In this document: positions 9,659 to 19,250 of the stretch, in pieces
Layout of the letters: every line of letters starts with the position of its first letter
Position numbering within the stretch: the first letter of the stretch is position 1
NCBI GenBank assembly: GCA_009829735.1
Contig: CM020618.1
Location: 36,494,894 to 36,558,893 of the forward strand
Source of the DNA: Pyropia yezoensis
Taxonomy: Eukaryota; Rhodophyta; Bangiophyceae; Bangiales; Bangiaceae
Direction of reading: 5' to 3'
DNA: 64,000 bases
The notes under the pieces: generated by a model
Seen by the model: the letters and a program-made list of their open reading frames with translations, nothing else
What the model was told of the DNA's origin: nothing
Databases searched by the model: none
Translations under genes and position numbers: made by a program

Positions 9659-11602
9659 CTAGGCACGCATGCTAGACTCTCCCACTCCACGGCCCTCGCC
9701 CTCACGTGGAGGCGAGCGGCGAGACCCACGCCGATAACGGTCTCCACTCGTTGGAAGGGGCGGCGGCTCCAAGTCGGAACCGTCGCGCCCTTCACGGTCG
9801 CGCAAGTGGCGCCGACTGTGGTTACTCTTCTGCCTGGTCTTGCGCGCAAGTTTTCGACGCAGACGCTGGACAGACTCCGTCTCCGACGGGGTAGAGGACT
9901 CCGAGACGGAGTAAGACAACTCGTCTTCCGACACGGAGGGAGAGCGCCGCGAGTGTCGGCGACGACGGCGAGGAGGCGAGTATGCTCGGCTCGCGCGACG
10001 TTTGCCACGCCCAAGTGGGGCTGGCTGGGGCATAATAGCCCCAATGCGGGCCAACTCGGCTGTCATGAACTCCGCCACCGACTCGCAACTCGCGGTCGCG
10101 ACCGCAGTACGAACGCGCTCGTCAAGTTGAGGAGTCTCGGAACTCTGGAGGGTTGCGGTCGACGCGGCCAACCAGGAAATGGTGCGCACCAACGTGGTGA
10201 TCATCATCTCTGAGGTTAGAGGCGTGGGCGGTAACACCAACTTGGGGTATACCGTCAGGAGGGTGGCCCCCAAGTTGGGGGACACCGGGGTGGATGACTC
10301 CACGGCCACGCTGATCGGGATGTTCCCGTGAGGCTGGAAAGGAACAGGAGGAAGCGGAGGGGCACGCCGAGGTGGCGGTACCCGGGTGTAACTGCGACCC
10401 CGACTTGGGGCCCCCGCAGTAGGTTGAGTCATATGGTCATCATATGAGGGCACAGCCATAACTATGGGCTTGTCCGGGGGGGGCGCAGTGTGGCGATCCA
10501 CCCCCGGGGCATACGGGTAGTCCCCGATGCCCAACCCCTCTCGTAGGACCACACGGCCGTCGTGAAGTTCACGAGCGACCCACACGAACTGGCGAAGTGC
10601 GCCATCGTCCTTGGGCCCACGAGTGGGGCGACGTAACTTGTGCTCAATGCTCTCCCACTCGATAAACTTATGGAGCCGGAGCATCTCCTCAAGTAGAGTG
10701 AGTTGTCCTGATGAGCACCCCTCAGCAACTAGCTGAGGGGTGAGCTGTTCCAAACCTTGGATGAGCCGGAGGGGGAGATGCCAGAGCATCCCCCGCCGCT
10801 GAACACAGGACACCGAGGTCGACATGACCTCGAGGAGCCACTGGGTGGCCAACATGGCCCACACCAGGTGATCAGGGCCAGCCGTCAACATGACGGAGCC
10901 GAAGTGGTCAAGCAACCGTGGCAGCAACGCCGGGAACCCGTAGGGGACCTCAACTTGAGGCCACCACTCGGGCTTCTTCGGATAGTACTGCTCCGTACTG
11001 GCAGCAGACTGTTGAGGAAACTCAAGTTGAGCCGAGGTCACCAAGTAGGGACCTCGCCGGAAGTCTTTCTCCATCCGCACATCAAAGTGATGAGTGTGCG
11101 GATCGGCCTCGTGAAGGTACGGGGGGCGAGTTGCCACCGCGTCCCAAGTAAAGGTCGGCAAGTCGCCGGGACCCTGGATAGTTCCCCCGCGGTCCACCAT
11201 GGCCTTGGCACGCTGAACGTCCTCAACCTCCTCATCGTCCAGGAAGGCAAACTGGTCCGTCCTGAAGCCGGCAGGGAACCCGACCCTACGGGGATACTTC
11301 TCCCGTAGGCGGTCCCATACCCGCCCCATCGCTGCGCCAAGTCGGCCACAGCGAAGAACAGTCAACCCCTCCTCATAGAGAGGCCAAGCGGGGTAAAACC
11401 ACCGCCCCAAGGCCTCACGCGGGACAACTTGTCCCGCCTCCGGGGGAGACCCCGCCGTCAACCCAAAGCCGGGTGACGCGGGAGTCCCATCCCCCGGAGC
11501 GATCGCGGAGCCCCCGCCGGAAGTCCCGGCGGGCGCTGCACCGTAGGTGGTGTCCTCCATACGCTCATCTAGAGAGTCCGTCTCCACTCCCGGGGTCGCC
11601 AT
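9659..11602 (-). CDS. Antisense ORF of the chromovirus; SR-rich protein of unknown function
   Basis: An intact 647-codon ORF on the strand opposite gag/pol, between pol and the 3' LTR. I chose the ATG at 11600-11602 because no in-frame ATG occurs upstream before a stop, and the same ATG is kept in the second copy (58406-58408). The N-terminal ~60 residues are Gly/Pro/Ser-rich. A compact core begins near WFYPAWPLYEEGLTVLRCG and runs through predicted helices to about residue 390. A Pro-rich linker and an Arg/Ser C-terminus (SPPRRRRRHSRRSPS) follow. The core is much better conserved between the two copies than the linkers, which suggests selection on protein. No known family was recognised. The Arg/Ser tail suggests nuclear location or RNA binding (inference). 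Antisense ORFs downstream of pol are known in some plant Ty3/gypsy elements. Confidence 0.7.
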   Translation of the reverse strand: MATPGVETDSLDERMEDTTYGAAPAGTSGGGSAIAPGDGTPASPGFGLTAGSPPEAGQVVPREALGRWFYPAWPLYEEGLTVLRCGRLGAAMGRVWDRLREKYPRRVGFPAGFRTDQFAFLDDEEVEDVQRAKAMVDRGGTIQGPGDLPTFTWDAVATRPPYLHEADPHTHHFDVRMEKDFRRGPYLVTSAQLEFPQQSAASTEQYYPKKPEWWPQVEVPYGFPALLPRLLDHFGSVMLTAGPDHLVWAMLATQWLLEVMSTSVSCVQRRGMLWHLPLRLIQGLEQLTPQLVAEGCSSGQLTLLEEMLRLHKFIEWESIEHKLRRPTRGPKDDGALRQFVWVARELHDGRVVLREGLGIGDYPYAPGVDRHTAPPPDKPIVMAVPSYDDHMTQPTAGAPSRGRSYTRVPPPRRAPPLPPVPFQPHGNIPISVAVESSTPVSPNLGATLLTVYPKLVLPPTPLTSEMMITTLVRTISWLAASTATLQSSETPQLDERVRTAVATASCESVAEFMTAELARIGAIMPQPAPLGRGKRRASRAYSPPRRRRRHSRRSPSVSEDELSYSVSESSTPSETESVQRLRRKLARKTRQKSNHSRRHLRDREGRDGSDLEPPPLPTSGDRYRRGSRRSPPREGEGRGVGESSMRA

Positions 11603-11927
11603 GGCTCTCCCCAAGTTGGGGAGAGACGCTCTGGCTATCGCGGCACGAGACCCGCCTCGAGTTGAGGGGGACTCGGATCGTGGGTATACGGGTGGCCTCC
11701 CCAGCGTGGGGCGGCCCAGTGGAAGGTGAAGAGGAGGTGGTGGTGATGGTGAAGTGTGAACTGAGGAGAGCAAGCTGCCGAGTGGGCAAGCTTGAGGAGA
11801 GGGGCGGTCAACGTGACCGCCTCCACATCCGCGTTACGTACTCGATGGGGGACAGCAAGTCGCGCCCCCAACGCCGAGACGTGCCTTTACGCACCCCCTC
11901 ACAGGGCCGACCGGGTCGGTCGGAACT

Positions 11928-11940
11928 GAGGAGAGGGGAG
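11928..11940 (+). other. Polypurine tract (plus-strand primer site)
   Basis: GAGGAGAGGGGAG directly precedes the 3' LTR, as expected for the RNase H-resistant plus-strand primer. The other copy has a similar tract at 58731-58743. Confidence 0.75.
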
Positions 11941-12409
11941 TGTGGCAGTATTGACCCCCAGGTAGGGGGGCAACACGTGCCATGCAAGGGGCGGCAGGCC
12001 ACTAGCCTGATCCGTTCCTCCCCCTGCATTTGGGTCCATATTCCCTAAGTTTGGGATAGTTAGCTTAGTAGTAAATCCAACTTGGACTTGAGGGTTTTCT
12101 GCATTTATCGTCTTGAATTTTCGTGTGGCCCGGTGGGCAGGTGCTGGGGTGGGAGATTCTGAGTGGCGAGATTCTGAGTGGACCCTGGGGGGATAAGGGG
12201 AGGGACAGCGGGGCTTGGCCCTGCGTCCCCGTCCCGACCAAAAAACTGTTGGACCACACACCATCCTCTTGTTTGTCCGCGGGGGGTTTGCCCCACAACA
12301 GGGACAGAGTGTGCGCGACTTGCACTTCTTCCGGTTCCCCCGACACGGGAGGCAGCCCTTGCACACCGCCCCAACTTGGGTGCCGTGTGTGCATGTGGTT
12401 TTTGCCACA
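11941..12409 (+). repeat. 3' LTR of chromovirus copy B (469 bp)
   Basis: Begins TGTGGCAGTATT and ends TTTTGCCACA, with perfect 7-bp terminal inverted repeats TGTGGCA/TGCCACA. It aligns end to end with the LTRs at 49839-50306, 58744-59212 and 60419-60887. The base after it starts TTCGC. The matching target duplication at the 5' side is outside the window. Confidence 0.95.
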
Positions 12410-14103
12410 TTCGCGTTGTTGCCTGTTGTTGGTGATGCCGTGCGCCTCTCTCTCCTTCATTTTGTTCTCTTGAGTGGCAGGGAGCGCACAGCTCAACAGG
12501 CAGTGGGCCAGTGAGTTGCCGGATGACATCGGCGTCGGTGGGTATCGTGACTCTCGCTAGCAGTCTCTCAAGGAAGTAGGTGTCATTGCTTTAGAGAATT
12601 AAAAAGGCATGTCCTGCGTACCGGCAGTGCCGGTTTTTCACGAAGCACTCCCCTTCCATGCTCTCACAACCCATTCACCCAGAGGTGCCCTGCTGCTCAC
12701 GATCGCGCCCCTGCTCTGTCTCAAGTGCCGCTCGAGGGGAGCAGCCCAAATAGATATCGGGGACGGTGGTGCCAGACAGCGCGGGCTATGAGAGAGCCCT
12801 CGCGTCAGTGAACTGCCCTCGGCCTCGTCGACCTCCAGTAGATCGCGGCCGCGACATTTCGTATCATTCTTCACTTTTGGGCCCTGCGTGTCCTTCGGAT
12901 AGGCACGCGCCACTAAAGCCTCGAGCTCCAAGAGGAGGGAACGCAGGTACAGGAAGCCCTCCGGCGGGCATTCCGTGTCCGGTGTAGCTACGTCTGAGAT
13001 CCGATGCGACAGAGTCCTCCATGCATGACCAGGATTGGTGCCTCGACTACGACTGGTCCTGGGCATGCAAAGCGGCTGCTGCCCTGAGGTCGGAGACGGG
13101 CGGTCGGATGGGAACGGTATGTACACCGGGATACTGCGAGAGTGTGATCCTACAGGCGCACGTCTACTTCCAGGCCTGTCTCAGTAGCGCAATCCGGGGA
13201 CGATGGATGGGCGGAGAGCAGCGATCCGCGCGCCCAGACACCACACATGCATGCCTCAGCTGCCAGGCTTGGTTCCCTCACCAAAGTGTGCTTCTGCTAC
13301 CAGGTCCAACCCTTTGAGTCCAGTCGGGTGTTTTGACGTGTGCTGGGCTGCTCTCTGTTGCATCACGCTTCAGTGCAGCGCGCTAGCACAGTAACCCTCT
13401 CAGTGCCAGTCGCTGAAGTGGACAGGAGTGAAAAGTGAGCCCTGGATGTGTGTACGTTGGCGCATTACCACGACGTGGGCGCCGCTCTCGTGGGAGTGGG
13501 AACCAATTCGGAGGTTTGGCCCAGGAAGGCCGCTGAGGCGGCAACCTCCGGGCAGCTGCACAGGCGGTCGCCACGGTGCGGCCGCACAGGATATCGCAGC
13601 TCCCAGCGCATTTCAACGAGGCCGCCTGCGCGGAGGTAGCGGGACAGGCCGACTCACCCAGCGACTGCTCCTTGTCTGGCCAAGTGCAGTCCGACGTGCG
13701 GTCGGGGGGTTGGCTGTAGGGGTTTGAACCTGAGGTGCAGACCCTTATGGCGGGAGTGTTACCCGCGCACGTTTTGGCCGCCTGATGGAGCTGCCAGGGC
13801 AAGGTTGTGTCGCCTTGGGGCCGGCGAGCACCGCAACTCGTGAGCAAAGACGCCGCCGGCGCGCGGGGTGCGCGCAGCGGACACAGTGGGGACGTAGCAT
13901 CTCAGGTTGTGGGATGTTGGGGGCCATCCACGGCCCGGCGGACATGAGAGAAGGAACGGATGGGCCTGGGAGGACGATAGACCCAGGCAAGCACCTCTGT
14001 AGCGACTCGCAGTGTTGAAGATAGCAGACAGAGATGAACTTTTATTAAGGGGCACGTCTACGTAGCGTCACAGTAGGTCCTCCACATCCACATGCGTCTG
14101 CCG
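12410..14103. other. No recognisable gene
   Basis: About 1.7 kb between the LTR and the KDZ remnant. Short open frames exist on both strands, the longest being 12638-13126 on the minus strand. None shows a recognised domain. It may be old degraded transposon sequence. Confidence 0.5.
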
Positions 14104-14696
14104 TTACCACTCAGGCCACTTGTCCGACGACCCCAGCGTCGCCTTGTCCCTGTGCATGGCCACCGCGTTGGACAGCGCCTGCTGGTACACAGTAAAGGTG
14201 ATGAACTGGTCCTGCTTCATCTGCCGGAGATGGTGCTGCTGCCGGCGGGAGAGCGCATTGCGCTCTTCGCACGAGGAAGTGTTCACCGCGTCCATCGAAA
14301 CGTACGCGTCGGGGCACATAGCGCACGAGCAATTAGTATGGTTCTCTCTCCAGTGGAAGCGGTCACGCTTGAGCTCCAGCTTCCGCGTGAACTCGCACAG
14401 CCGGACGAGGGCCGATTGAGCGTCGCGCACGCAAAGTCGTAAACAATGACGTGCGGCATCTTCACGAACCGCTGAGCGACGAACTCCAGCGGCATCAGCT
14501 GGCTCTCTGAGCCTGACAAGACCATCACACCAATGCACTTGGGGTGAGCACAGGTGCAAAAGACCCCCACCGTGCCACCCGTATGCGAGTTCTCCTTCCC
14601 CATATCATGGCTGCAGGTAGGAAGGTCGGTGTTGGCCGTCGCCGCGCCCGAGAAGCCCGGCATCGGCCGCAGCACTGGTAACCCCGGAGCCCACAT
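14104..14696 (-). pseudogene. KDZ transposase C-terminal catalytic segment, frameshifted
   Basis: Two overlapping minus-strand frames together give the KDZ catalytic core. The first (14283-14696) has GVFCTCAHPKCIGVMVLSG and ends in VIVYDFACATL. The second (14104-14559) continues with the RFHW, CSCAMC and CEERNALS motifs and ends at a stop at 14104. The switch occurs near 14440 within one conserved block, so it is a frameshift and not an intron. Confidence 0.65.
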
Positions 14697-14737
14697 GCCC
14701 GTCTTGGGGTATGTGGAATAACGAAAAAGTAGCTATC

Positions 14738-14810
14738 GGAGAGTCGGAATCCAACCCGGGCCCTTGCGAAGGGAGCGGAATGGCGCGCTCAAACCACTAG
14801 GCAACCGGGT
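14738..14810 (-). other. tRNA-like / pol III box A-box B sequence
   Basis: On the minus strand, TTGCCTAGTGG (14794-14804) fits a tRNA A box and GGTTGGATTCC (14746-14756) is one base from the B-box consensus GGTTCGANTCC. Between them lie a GAGCG/CGCTC stem and a CCCTTCGCAAGGG hairpin resembling a class II variable arm. The T stem pairs at only three of five positions and I could not pair an acceptor stem. This is a decayed tRNA or a tRNA-derived SINE head and not a functional tRNA. Confidence 0.35.
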
Positions 14811-14902
14811 GAAGTCCCTGACAACGCGAGCAAGATTTGGGGTTTTGGCCCCATCTCATTACGAGTACCTACCTTTTAGGTAAGCCGATCGGTGATTGTG
14901 TA

Positions 14903-15211
14903 TTATGCTACAAGGTAGTCGTCGTTCTGGTCCGCGTACTCGCTGTAAACCGACCGGAAGGCAGGCACGGAGGCGAGCGGTCTCAACCAGGCGTCCGTGT
15001 ACTGCTTGTGGGAGAACGTGTGAAGTGGGTGCGCGGCGGCCATCTCTGCCCGGAGCGCGTCGATCTCGTCCTGGTTGAGGACCTCCGTGCCGTCACCGTC
15101 CCCAAACCACTTGTCGTACTCATCCATACGACGCTTGAGGCCAGAGAGAACGTCTGCGAGCAGTCGCCTCAGCGCAGGATCACAGTCCATGCCAGGTCCC
15201 AAGCAGGCCAC
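14903..15211 (-). CDS. KDZ transposase linker fragment
   Basis: A 102-codon open segment on the same strand between the middle and C-terminal parts. It is charged and helical (KRRMDEYDKWFGDGDG). It has no signature motif and is assigned only by position and strand. It may be an exon of the transposase. Confidence 0.35.
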   Translation of the reverse strand: MACLGPGMDCDPALRRLLADVLSGLKRRMDEYDKWFGDGDGTEVLNQDEIDALRAEMAAAHPLHTFSHKQYTDAWLRPLASVPAFRSVYSEYADQNDDYLVA

Positions 15212-15232
15212 GACGCCACGGAGAAGGCGTTG

Positions 15233-16372
15233 CTACGTAACAGCCGGCAGTCTCAAAACAGCGGCAAGGGATGCGATGCTGAAGCTTTCCGACAGAAGAA
15301 CCGAGACCACCGAATCGACTGCCAGCCACGACCCCTGCGGCGCCCAGACGACGACGGGGTCAATCGCGATCGCGCGCACAAACTCCATGATCTTGAGAGC
15401 GGAGGCGGCCGTGCCAGGGATGCGATTCTGCAGCGGCAAGCTCAGGTTCTTCAGACGCTCGGCGCCTTTGCTCCCACCCGTGGTGGCAAGCGCAGGCTCC
15501 TCCAACGCCTCTCCGTACCTCAAGAGTGGGGCGTCGCGCTCCCAGACAGCTTCGTTCCGCTTCCGAGAATGGTGTGGCAACTCCACACCGTCGTCGTCGT
15601 CGCTAGAGAAGACGTCGACGTCGCTAGCGGAAGAGCTGCTTCCACTATGAACAGCGGCGTCGACTTCCTCTTGCGCGGCGTCGCGGCCGTCCTCGCCGTT
15701 GGCATCGTAGGTGTCAGTGTCGAACACCGCCAGTTCGTCGTCTTTATTGGCCGCGGACTGACGAGAAGGGGCCCCGCATGGCCCATCCACCTCGGATATG
15801 AGCATGTGCACGCGCTCCAAAAGAGGGATCGGCACCCGGCGGCGGAGGTCGGCGGCTGCCGACTCAATTGTCAGCGCCAAAGACCTGGCCGCAAGGTGCA
15901 CATCAAAAACCCCGCGAAGAAACGCCACAAGCTCGGGCGCGGCACCACCGTCGATCTCTGGATCCCACCCCCTGTCATTCACCCCGCCGTCCATGTGCGG
16001 CTTGTCACCAGCGAACGATTTTGGCGCGCCGTCGACGACGACGCTGCCTAGCAGGAGGGCAACGGCCATAACGTGGCCACGCATGGCAGTAAGCGTCGTT
16101 ATGGACTTCGAAGACGCGGTCGCGGTGCCATCCCGCTTGACGGACAGGACGCATCCAATCGCTCTTGAGACCGCCTCGTCGGTGATGAGGCAAGGCACCC
16201 GTGACGCACGTGCCACGGCGTGGATCTTGACGTCAGTGCGGTTGAACGGCACTTTGAACTTTATGCGGTAGCCCAGATGCAAGCCGTCAAACGACACGAT
16301 CGCGTAGCTACCGTCGGGGCGCCGGCACGTCTCGCAGGACACGGTCGCGTATGGTTTGACCCTTGATAACAA
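15233..16372 (-). CDS. KDZ transposase middle segment
   Basis: A 379-codon segment beginning with CETCRRPDGSYAIVSFDG, then HLGYRIKFKVPF. The C-X2-C followed by a strand ending in Asp-Gly is typical of the first catalytic region of KDZ-like transposases. The middle is a long insertion rich in Asp and Ser. It overlaps the upstream segment by 65 bases in another frame, so a splice or frameshift joins them. Confidence 0.5.
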   Translation of the reverse strand: MLSRVKPYATVSCETCRRPDGSYAIVSFDGLHLGYRIKFKVPFNRTDVKIHAVARASRVPCLITDEAVSRAIGCVLSVKRDGTATASSKSITTLTAMRGHVMAVALLLGSVVVDGAPKSFAGDKPHMDGGVNDRGWDPEIDGGAAPELVAFLRGVFDVHLAARSLALTIESAAADLRRRVPIPLLERVHMLISEVDGPCGAPSRQSAANKDDELAVFDTDTYDANGEDGRDAAQEEVDAAVHSGSSSSASDVDVFSSDDDDGVELPHHSRKRNEAVWERDAPLLRYGEALEEPALATTGGSKGAERLKNLSLPLQNRIPGTAASALKIMEFVRAIAIDPVVVWAPQGSWLAVDSVVSVLLSESFSIASLAAVLRLPAVT

Positions 16373-17951
16373 GTGCGAGGTAGAACAGCAGCCCTTTCCT
16401 CATAACCTTGACCGACCGCATGCGCTCCACAGTCCGCGGGTACTTGCTCCCTACGTGGAGCTCCTGGAAGGCCGAGCGTAGATTTGCCGCTGAGTGCAAA
16501 GAGCTGCCGTTCCGCGCAAGGTTGACTCCCACCTCGAACGAGAACGCCTCCGAGAAGACAGTGTAACAAGAGAGGAAGATGACGCCGCGCGCCTTGCCGT
16601 CAGGTAGCACACGAAACAAGCACTGGCTGCAGCGCCAGGTCTCCACTATGGCCGGCACCACTCCGTCTTCAAACTCGACCTTACCCCTCTTGTTCTCAAT
16701 CTTCGTCCCGATCCCGCGGCCGACGAGGCAAAACGAGCACTGCTTGCCCGCAGGATAGATCACCTTGTGCGTTGGGTCTCGAAGTGCACGCATCAGATCC
16801 GCTCGCTCCTGTTGGGCGACCCGAGGGGGGACCAGGTGGCGGGCGTCGGCCGACCTTGGCGCCCACTTGTACCGGTTGACAGGCGACAGCGGTCCCGTTG
16901 CTCGCGAAAGATGAGGCGGCAGTTCAGTGACACCGGCGGCCTCTTGCTCAGCGGCGTCGCTTAGCGCAGACAGCGCCAGCAGCCGCGCCTCCTCGCCATC
17001 ATCCTCATCGCCCTCTGAGTCCGAGCTGTCTCCCGGCCCTTCCACGTCTAACTTGAACGCCGAGATGGCTGAGCCGGCGTGACCGCAGGTCCCGTCACCG
17101 GTCCGGCACGGCAGACACACCCAGGAGCCACCGCGCGTCCGCCGCACCGCTGTGAATGGCCAACTTGTACTGCCATTCCGCACAACGCACGTCTTGTCTC
17201 CGTACAGCACCCCCTGCCCCGCACGAAGGTAGCGGGTCTTCAAGGCAGCTCCCAAGACCATGAATAGGTCGGACATGCTGACGCCCATTGTTGACCGCAC
17301 TTTCTCCAAGGCAGCGACCATGGTCGACCGAAAGGAGCAGCCAGTGGCAGCCAAGCAGCGCTCCTCAGCACTACAGGCGCACACCAATCGGTCCTCGACC
17401 AACGACACCGTGATGACCACCACTTGGTGGTTTCCGTCCCCGTCGCGCGAGCCTTGGCCGCCAAACCGCACTACCACACCAATTGCTCCACTCGGCGCCA
17501 GGTCGTACACGCGGTTGCGCATGCCAGCGTACGTAATCCGCTCGTACTTCCGCCGCAGCACCTTGAGCTGCGCCAGGGCGTGGAACGTGAGCTCACTTGA
17601 GTCATAGTGCTCTCTCAAGCTGCGGTAGGCAGACGTGGCAATCATCACCACAAGCACATCGCCCAGGGACTCGCGCAAGCGGAGCCCAGAGCCTTCTTCC
17701 CGACCGGGCCCCTCACATTGCCAGCCGATGTCGTCCACCTTGACAGTCGTCGCATCGAAGCTTCCAGCCGGGACGGTGACGTTATCGTCCCAACTCAGAA
17801 TGTCGCCAGTCGTGTCAAACTCCATCGTCCCACCGTCGAAGTGGTACGTCCTGGGAGCAGCAGGACTCCTTGCGGAAGCGGAAGCCACCCGGCCAGCCCC
17901 TTGCGCGGCCCTTAGGTCCGGGAACATTGCGTCCGCGGAGGAGTACTCCAT
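16308..17951 (-). CDS. KDZ transposase N-terminal segment (Cys-rich, SWIM-like)
   Basis: A 547-codon open segment starting at ATG 17949-17951. It contains CLPCRTGDGTCGHAG, a C-X2-C...C-X-H arrangement like a SWIM or CxC zinc finger, and a second cysteine set (CSFCLVG ... WRCSQCLF). Such Cys clusters precede the catalytic domain in KDZ transposases and probably bind DNA. An acidic Ser/Asp/Glu linker lies around 17000-17050. It ends just as the next frame picks up the CETC...FDG motif. Confidence 0.55.
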   Translation of the reverse strand: MEYSSADAMFPDLRAAQGAGRVASASARSPAAPRTYHFDGGTMEFDTTGDILSWDDNVTVPAGSFDATTVKVDDIGWQCEGPGREEGSGLRLRESLGDVLVVMIATSAYRSLREHYDSSELTFHALAQLKVLRRKYERITYAGMRNRVYDLAPSGAIGVVVRFGGQGSRDGDGNHQVVVITVSLVEDRLVCACSAEERCLAATGCSFRSTMVAALEKVRSTMGVSMSDLFMVLGAALKTRYLRAGQGVLYGDKTCVVRNGSTSWPFTAVRRTRGGSWVCLPCRTGDGTCGHAGSAISAFKLDVEGPGDSSDSEGDEDDGEEARLLALSALSDAAEQEAAGVTELPPHLSRATGPLSPVNRYKWAPRSADARHLVPPRVAQQERADLMRALRDPTHKVIYPAGKQCSFCLVGRGIGTKIENKRGKVEFEDGVVPAIVETWRCSQCLFRVLPDGKARGVIFLSCYTVFSEAFSFEVGVNLARNGSSLHSAANLRSAFQELHVGSKYPRTVERMRSVKVMRKGLLFYLALVIKGQTIRDRVLRDVPAPRR

Positions 17952-19250
17952 CTACGCGTCTGCTCCCAATGGCACAACGTTACAGCCCGCGACACCTGCT
18001 GTTGATTTTGCAGGCTCAGGTCGGCCCCTGGCCGGAGCGGCGGCGGCACCCGACAAACATGCAGCAGCAAAAAAAGTAACAAGGAGCCAAGGATGCCGCC
18101 CTGCACAGCGGCTGGCTGCCTCCGCACCCACTGCGCGCATGGTGGCGGGGTACCACGCCATGTTATGCGGCGCGGGTGGGGCCAGCGCGACCAGCGTCCC
18201 AGGGCGACGGCAATGAACGCAGAAGCCGCGTCGCCAGCGCTGCTCACCGTAGGCCCGCTCTTGAGCGTCAGCACCAATCAAGGCCGGTCCCCAGCGACAA
18301 CGCTCCACCCCAACAATGGGGTGTAACAGCGGACCAACGGGCAGAAACGACGGCGACGCGGGAGAGGGCGACGTCACCAGCGTCCCAGGGCCCTGGAAGC
18401 ACAGCGCGGCGACGGCGCCACGGCTGATGTCACTCACAGGCCTCCTCTGGAAGGTCAGGACCATTTATGGTGGTTCCGCGCCGACACTGCTCCAGCCCCA
18501 CGCCGGGGCCGTAGCAGGGACCCGAAGGCCGAGTAAGGCGGCCGCCAGGTAGCACGGAGCAGACGCGGCCCCGCGTCTGTGCTCCCCCGTGCCGGACGGT
18601 ATGGCGCGGGGGCGGTGCTGCGTTGTTCCGCCGCCAGAGCGCAGCGGTGGCCGTTCTCCTTCGGCGACACGGGCAGGAGGGGAGAGTGGGACAGCGCCGA
18701 TAATCGGTCGACCATGCGGAGCCCGGGCGGCCGGGGACGCCCACCAACGCTCGACCAGCACGGGCGCGTACCGGAAACAAGCAAAAGAAGAGGACCACGC
18801 CGGCAGACCGCAAGTCGTCGTCGGGCGGGGCGTAGCAGGGAAGGAGGGAGGGCGGGAGGGCGGGCGGGGGGGCGGGGTAGGGGGGCAGCAGGAAAACGGT
18901 GTGGCGCCGCCGAACGCTGGGCAGGACCCCCGGGCATCGGGGTTGCGTCGCGCTGCAGCGGTACAGGGGCCAGGATCGAGTGAATTGGAGGTTCACTGAT
19001 GAACATGGCAGAACATTCCGAACAAATTCATTTCATGGGGTGCCGCCGCGGCCGCTGACGAGAGAGTAGTGATTGGCCTGGAGGTGACCACGTGCGAGGC
19101 ACGAGATAGGCCCCCACGGACCCATACAGGCCGATGCAGTGACGACCCCGACAGGCTCTGGAATGGCCTCTGGAGGGCGGTGTGCCCGAGGTGTCGGGGT
19201 GCGTTTCTACCAATGAAAATGCGTCGGGGTTTGGAGTGTATCACCATGTA
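17952..19250. other. Intergenic, no supported gene
   Basis: GC-rich sequence between the KDZ remnant and the homopolymer region. Open frames here are compositional. The phrase AGCGTCCCAGGGC recurs at about 18196 and 18381 within repeated local sequence, which may be the degraded 5' end of the KDZ element. Confidence 0.4.

Larger units (their letters stand above)
4082..12409 (+). mobile_element. Chromovirus (Ty3/gypsy), copy B through 3' LTR
   Basis: This carries gag (partial), pol, an antisense ORF, a polypurine tract and the 3' LTR of the same family as 49839-59212. Pol order is protease, RT, RNase H, integrase, chromodomain, which places it among chromoviruses. Coding regions are almost intact apart from one nonsense codon in integrase, so this is a younger copy than the one at 49839-59212. 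If the gap is an artefact, the element runs from before base 1 to 12409, minus the duplicated ~3.6 kb. Confidence 0.9.
14104..17951 (-). pseudogene. KDZ-family (Kyakuja-Dileera-Zisupton) transposase, broken
   Basis: One minus-strand gene spread over several frames, read from 17951 down to 14104. It has an N-terminal cysteine-rich part, a middle segment starting with CETCRRPDGSYAIVSFDG, and a C-terminal RNase H-like part. The last carries the diagnostic motifs HVIVYDFAC, RDRFHWRENHTNC and NTSSCEERNALS, which match the KDZ transposase pattern of YDFAC, D-R-FHW-H-CS and N-EQ-NS. These hold the likely catalytic acidic residues. Frame changes near 16310-16370, 15210-15233 and 14440 could be introns or decay. 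The last, inside YDFAC...CEF, looks like a plain 1-nt frameshift. No terminal inverted repeats were located. Confidence 0.7.

Noticed and set aside
11899..12408. Cys-rich ORF antisense to the LTR (KGCLPCRGNRKKCKS region)
   Set aside because: It recurs because the LTR recurs. Several Cys change to Arg or Tyr and the frame drifts in the other LTRs, so there is no sign of selection.
14837..16051. 404-codon plus-strand ORF
   Set aside because: Opposite the KDZ transposase segments, which carry family motifs. The plus frame shows none.
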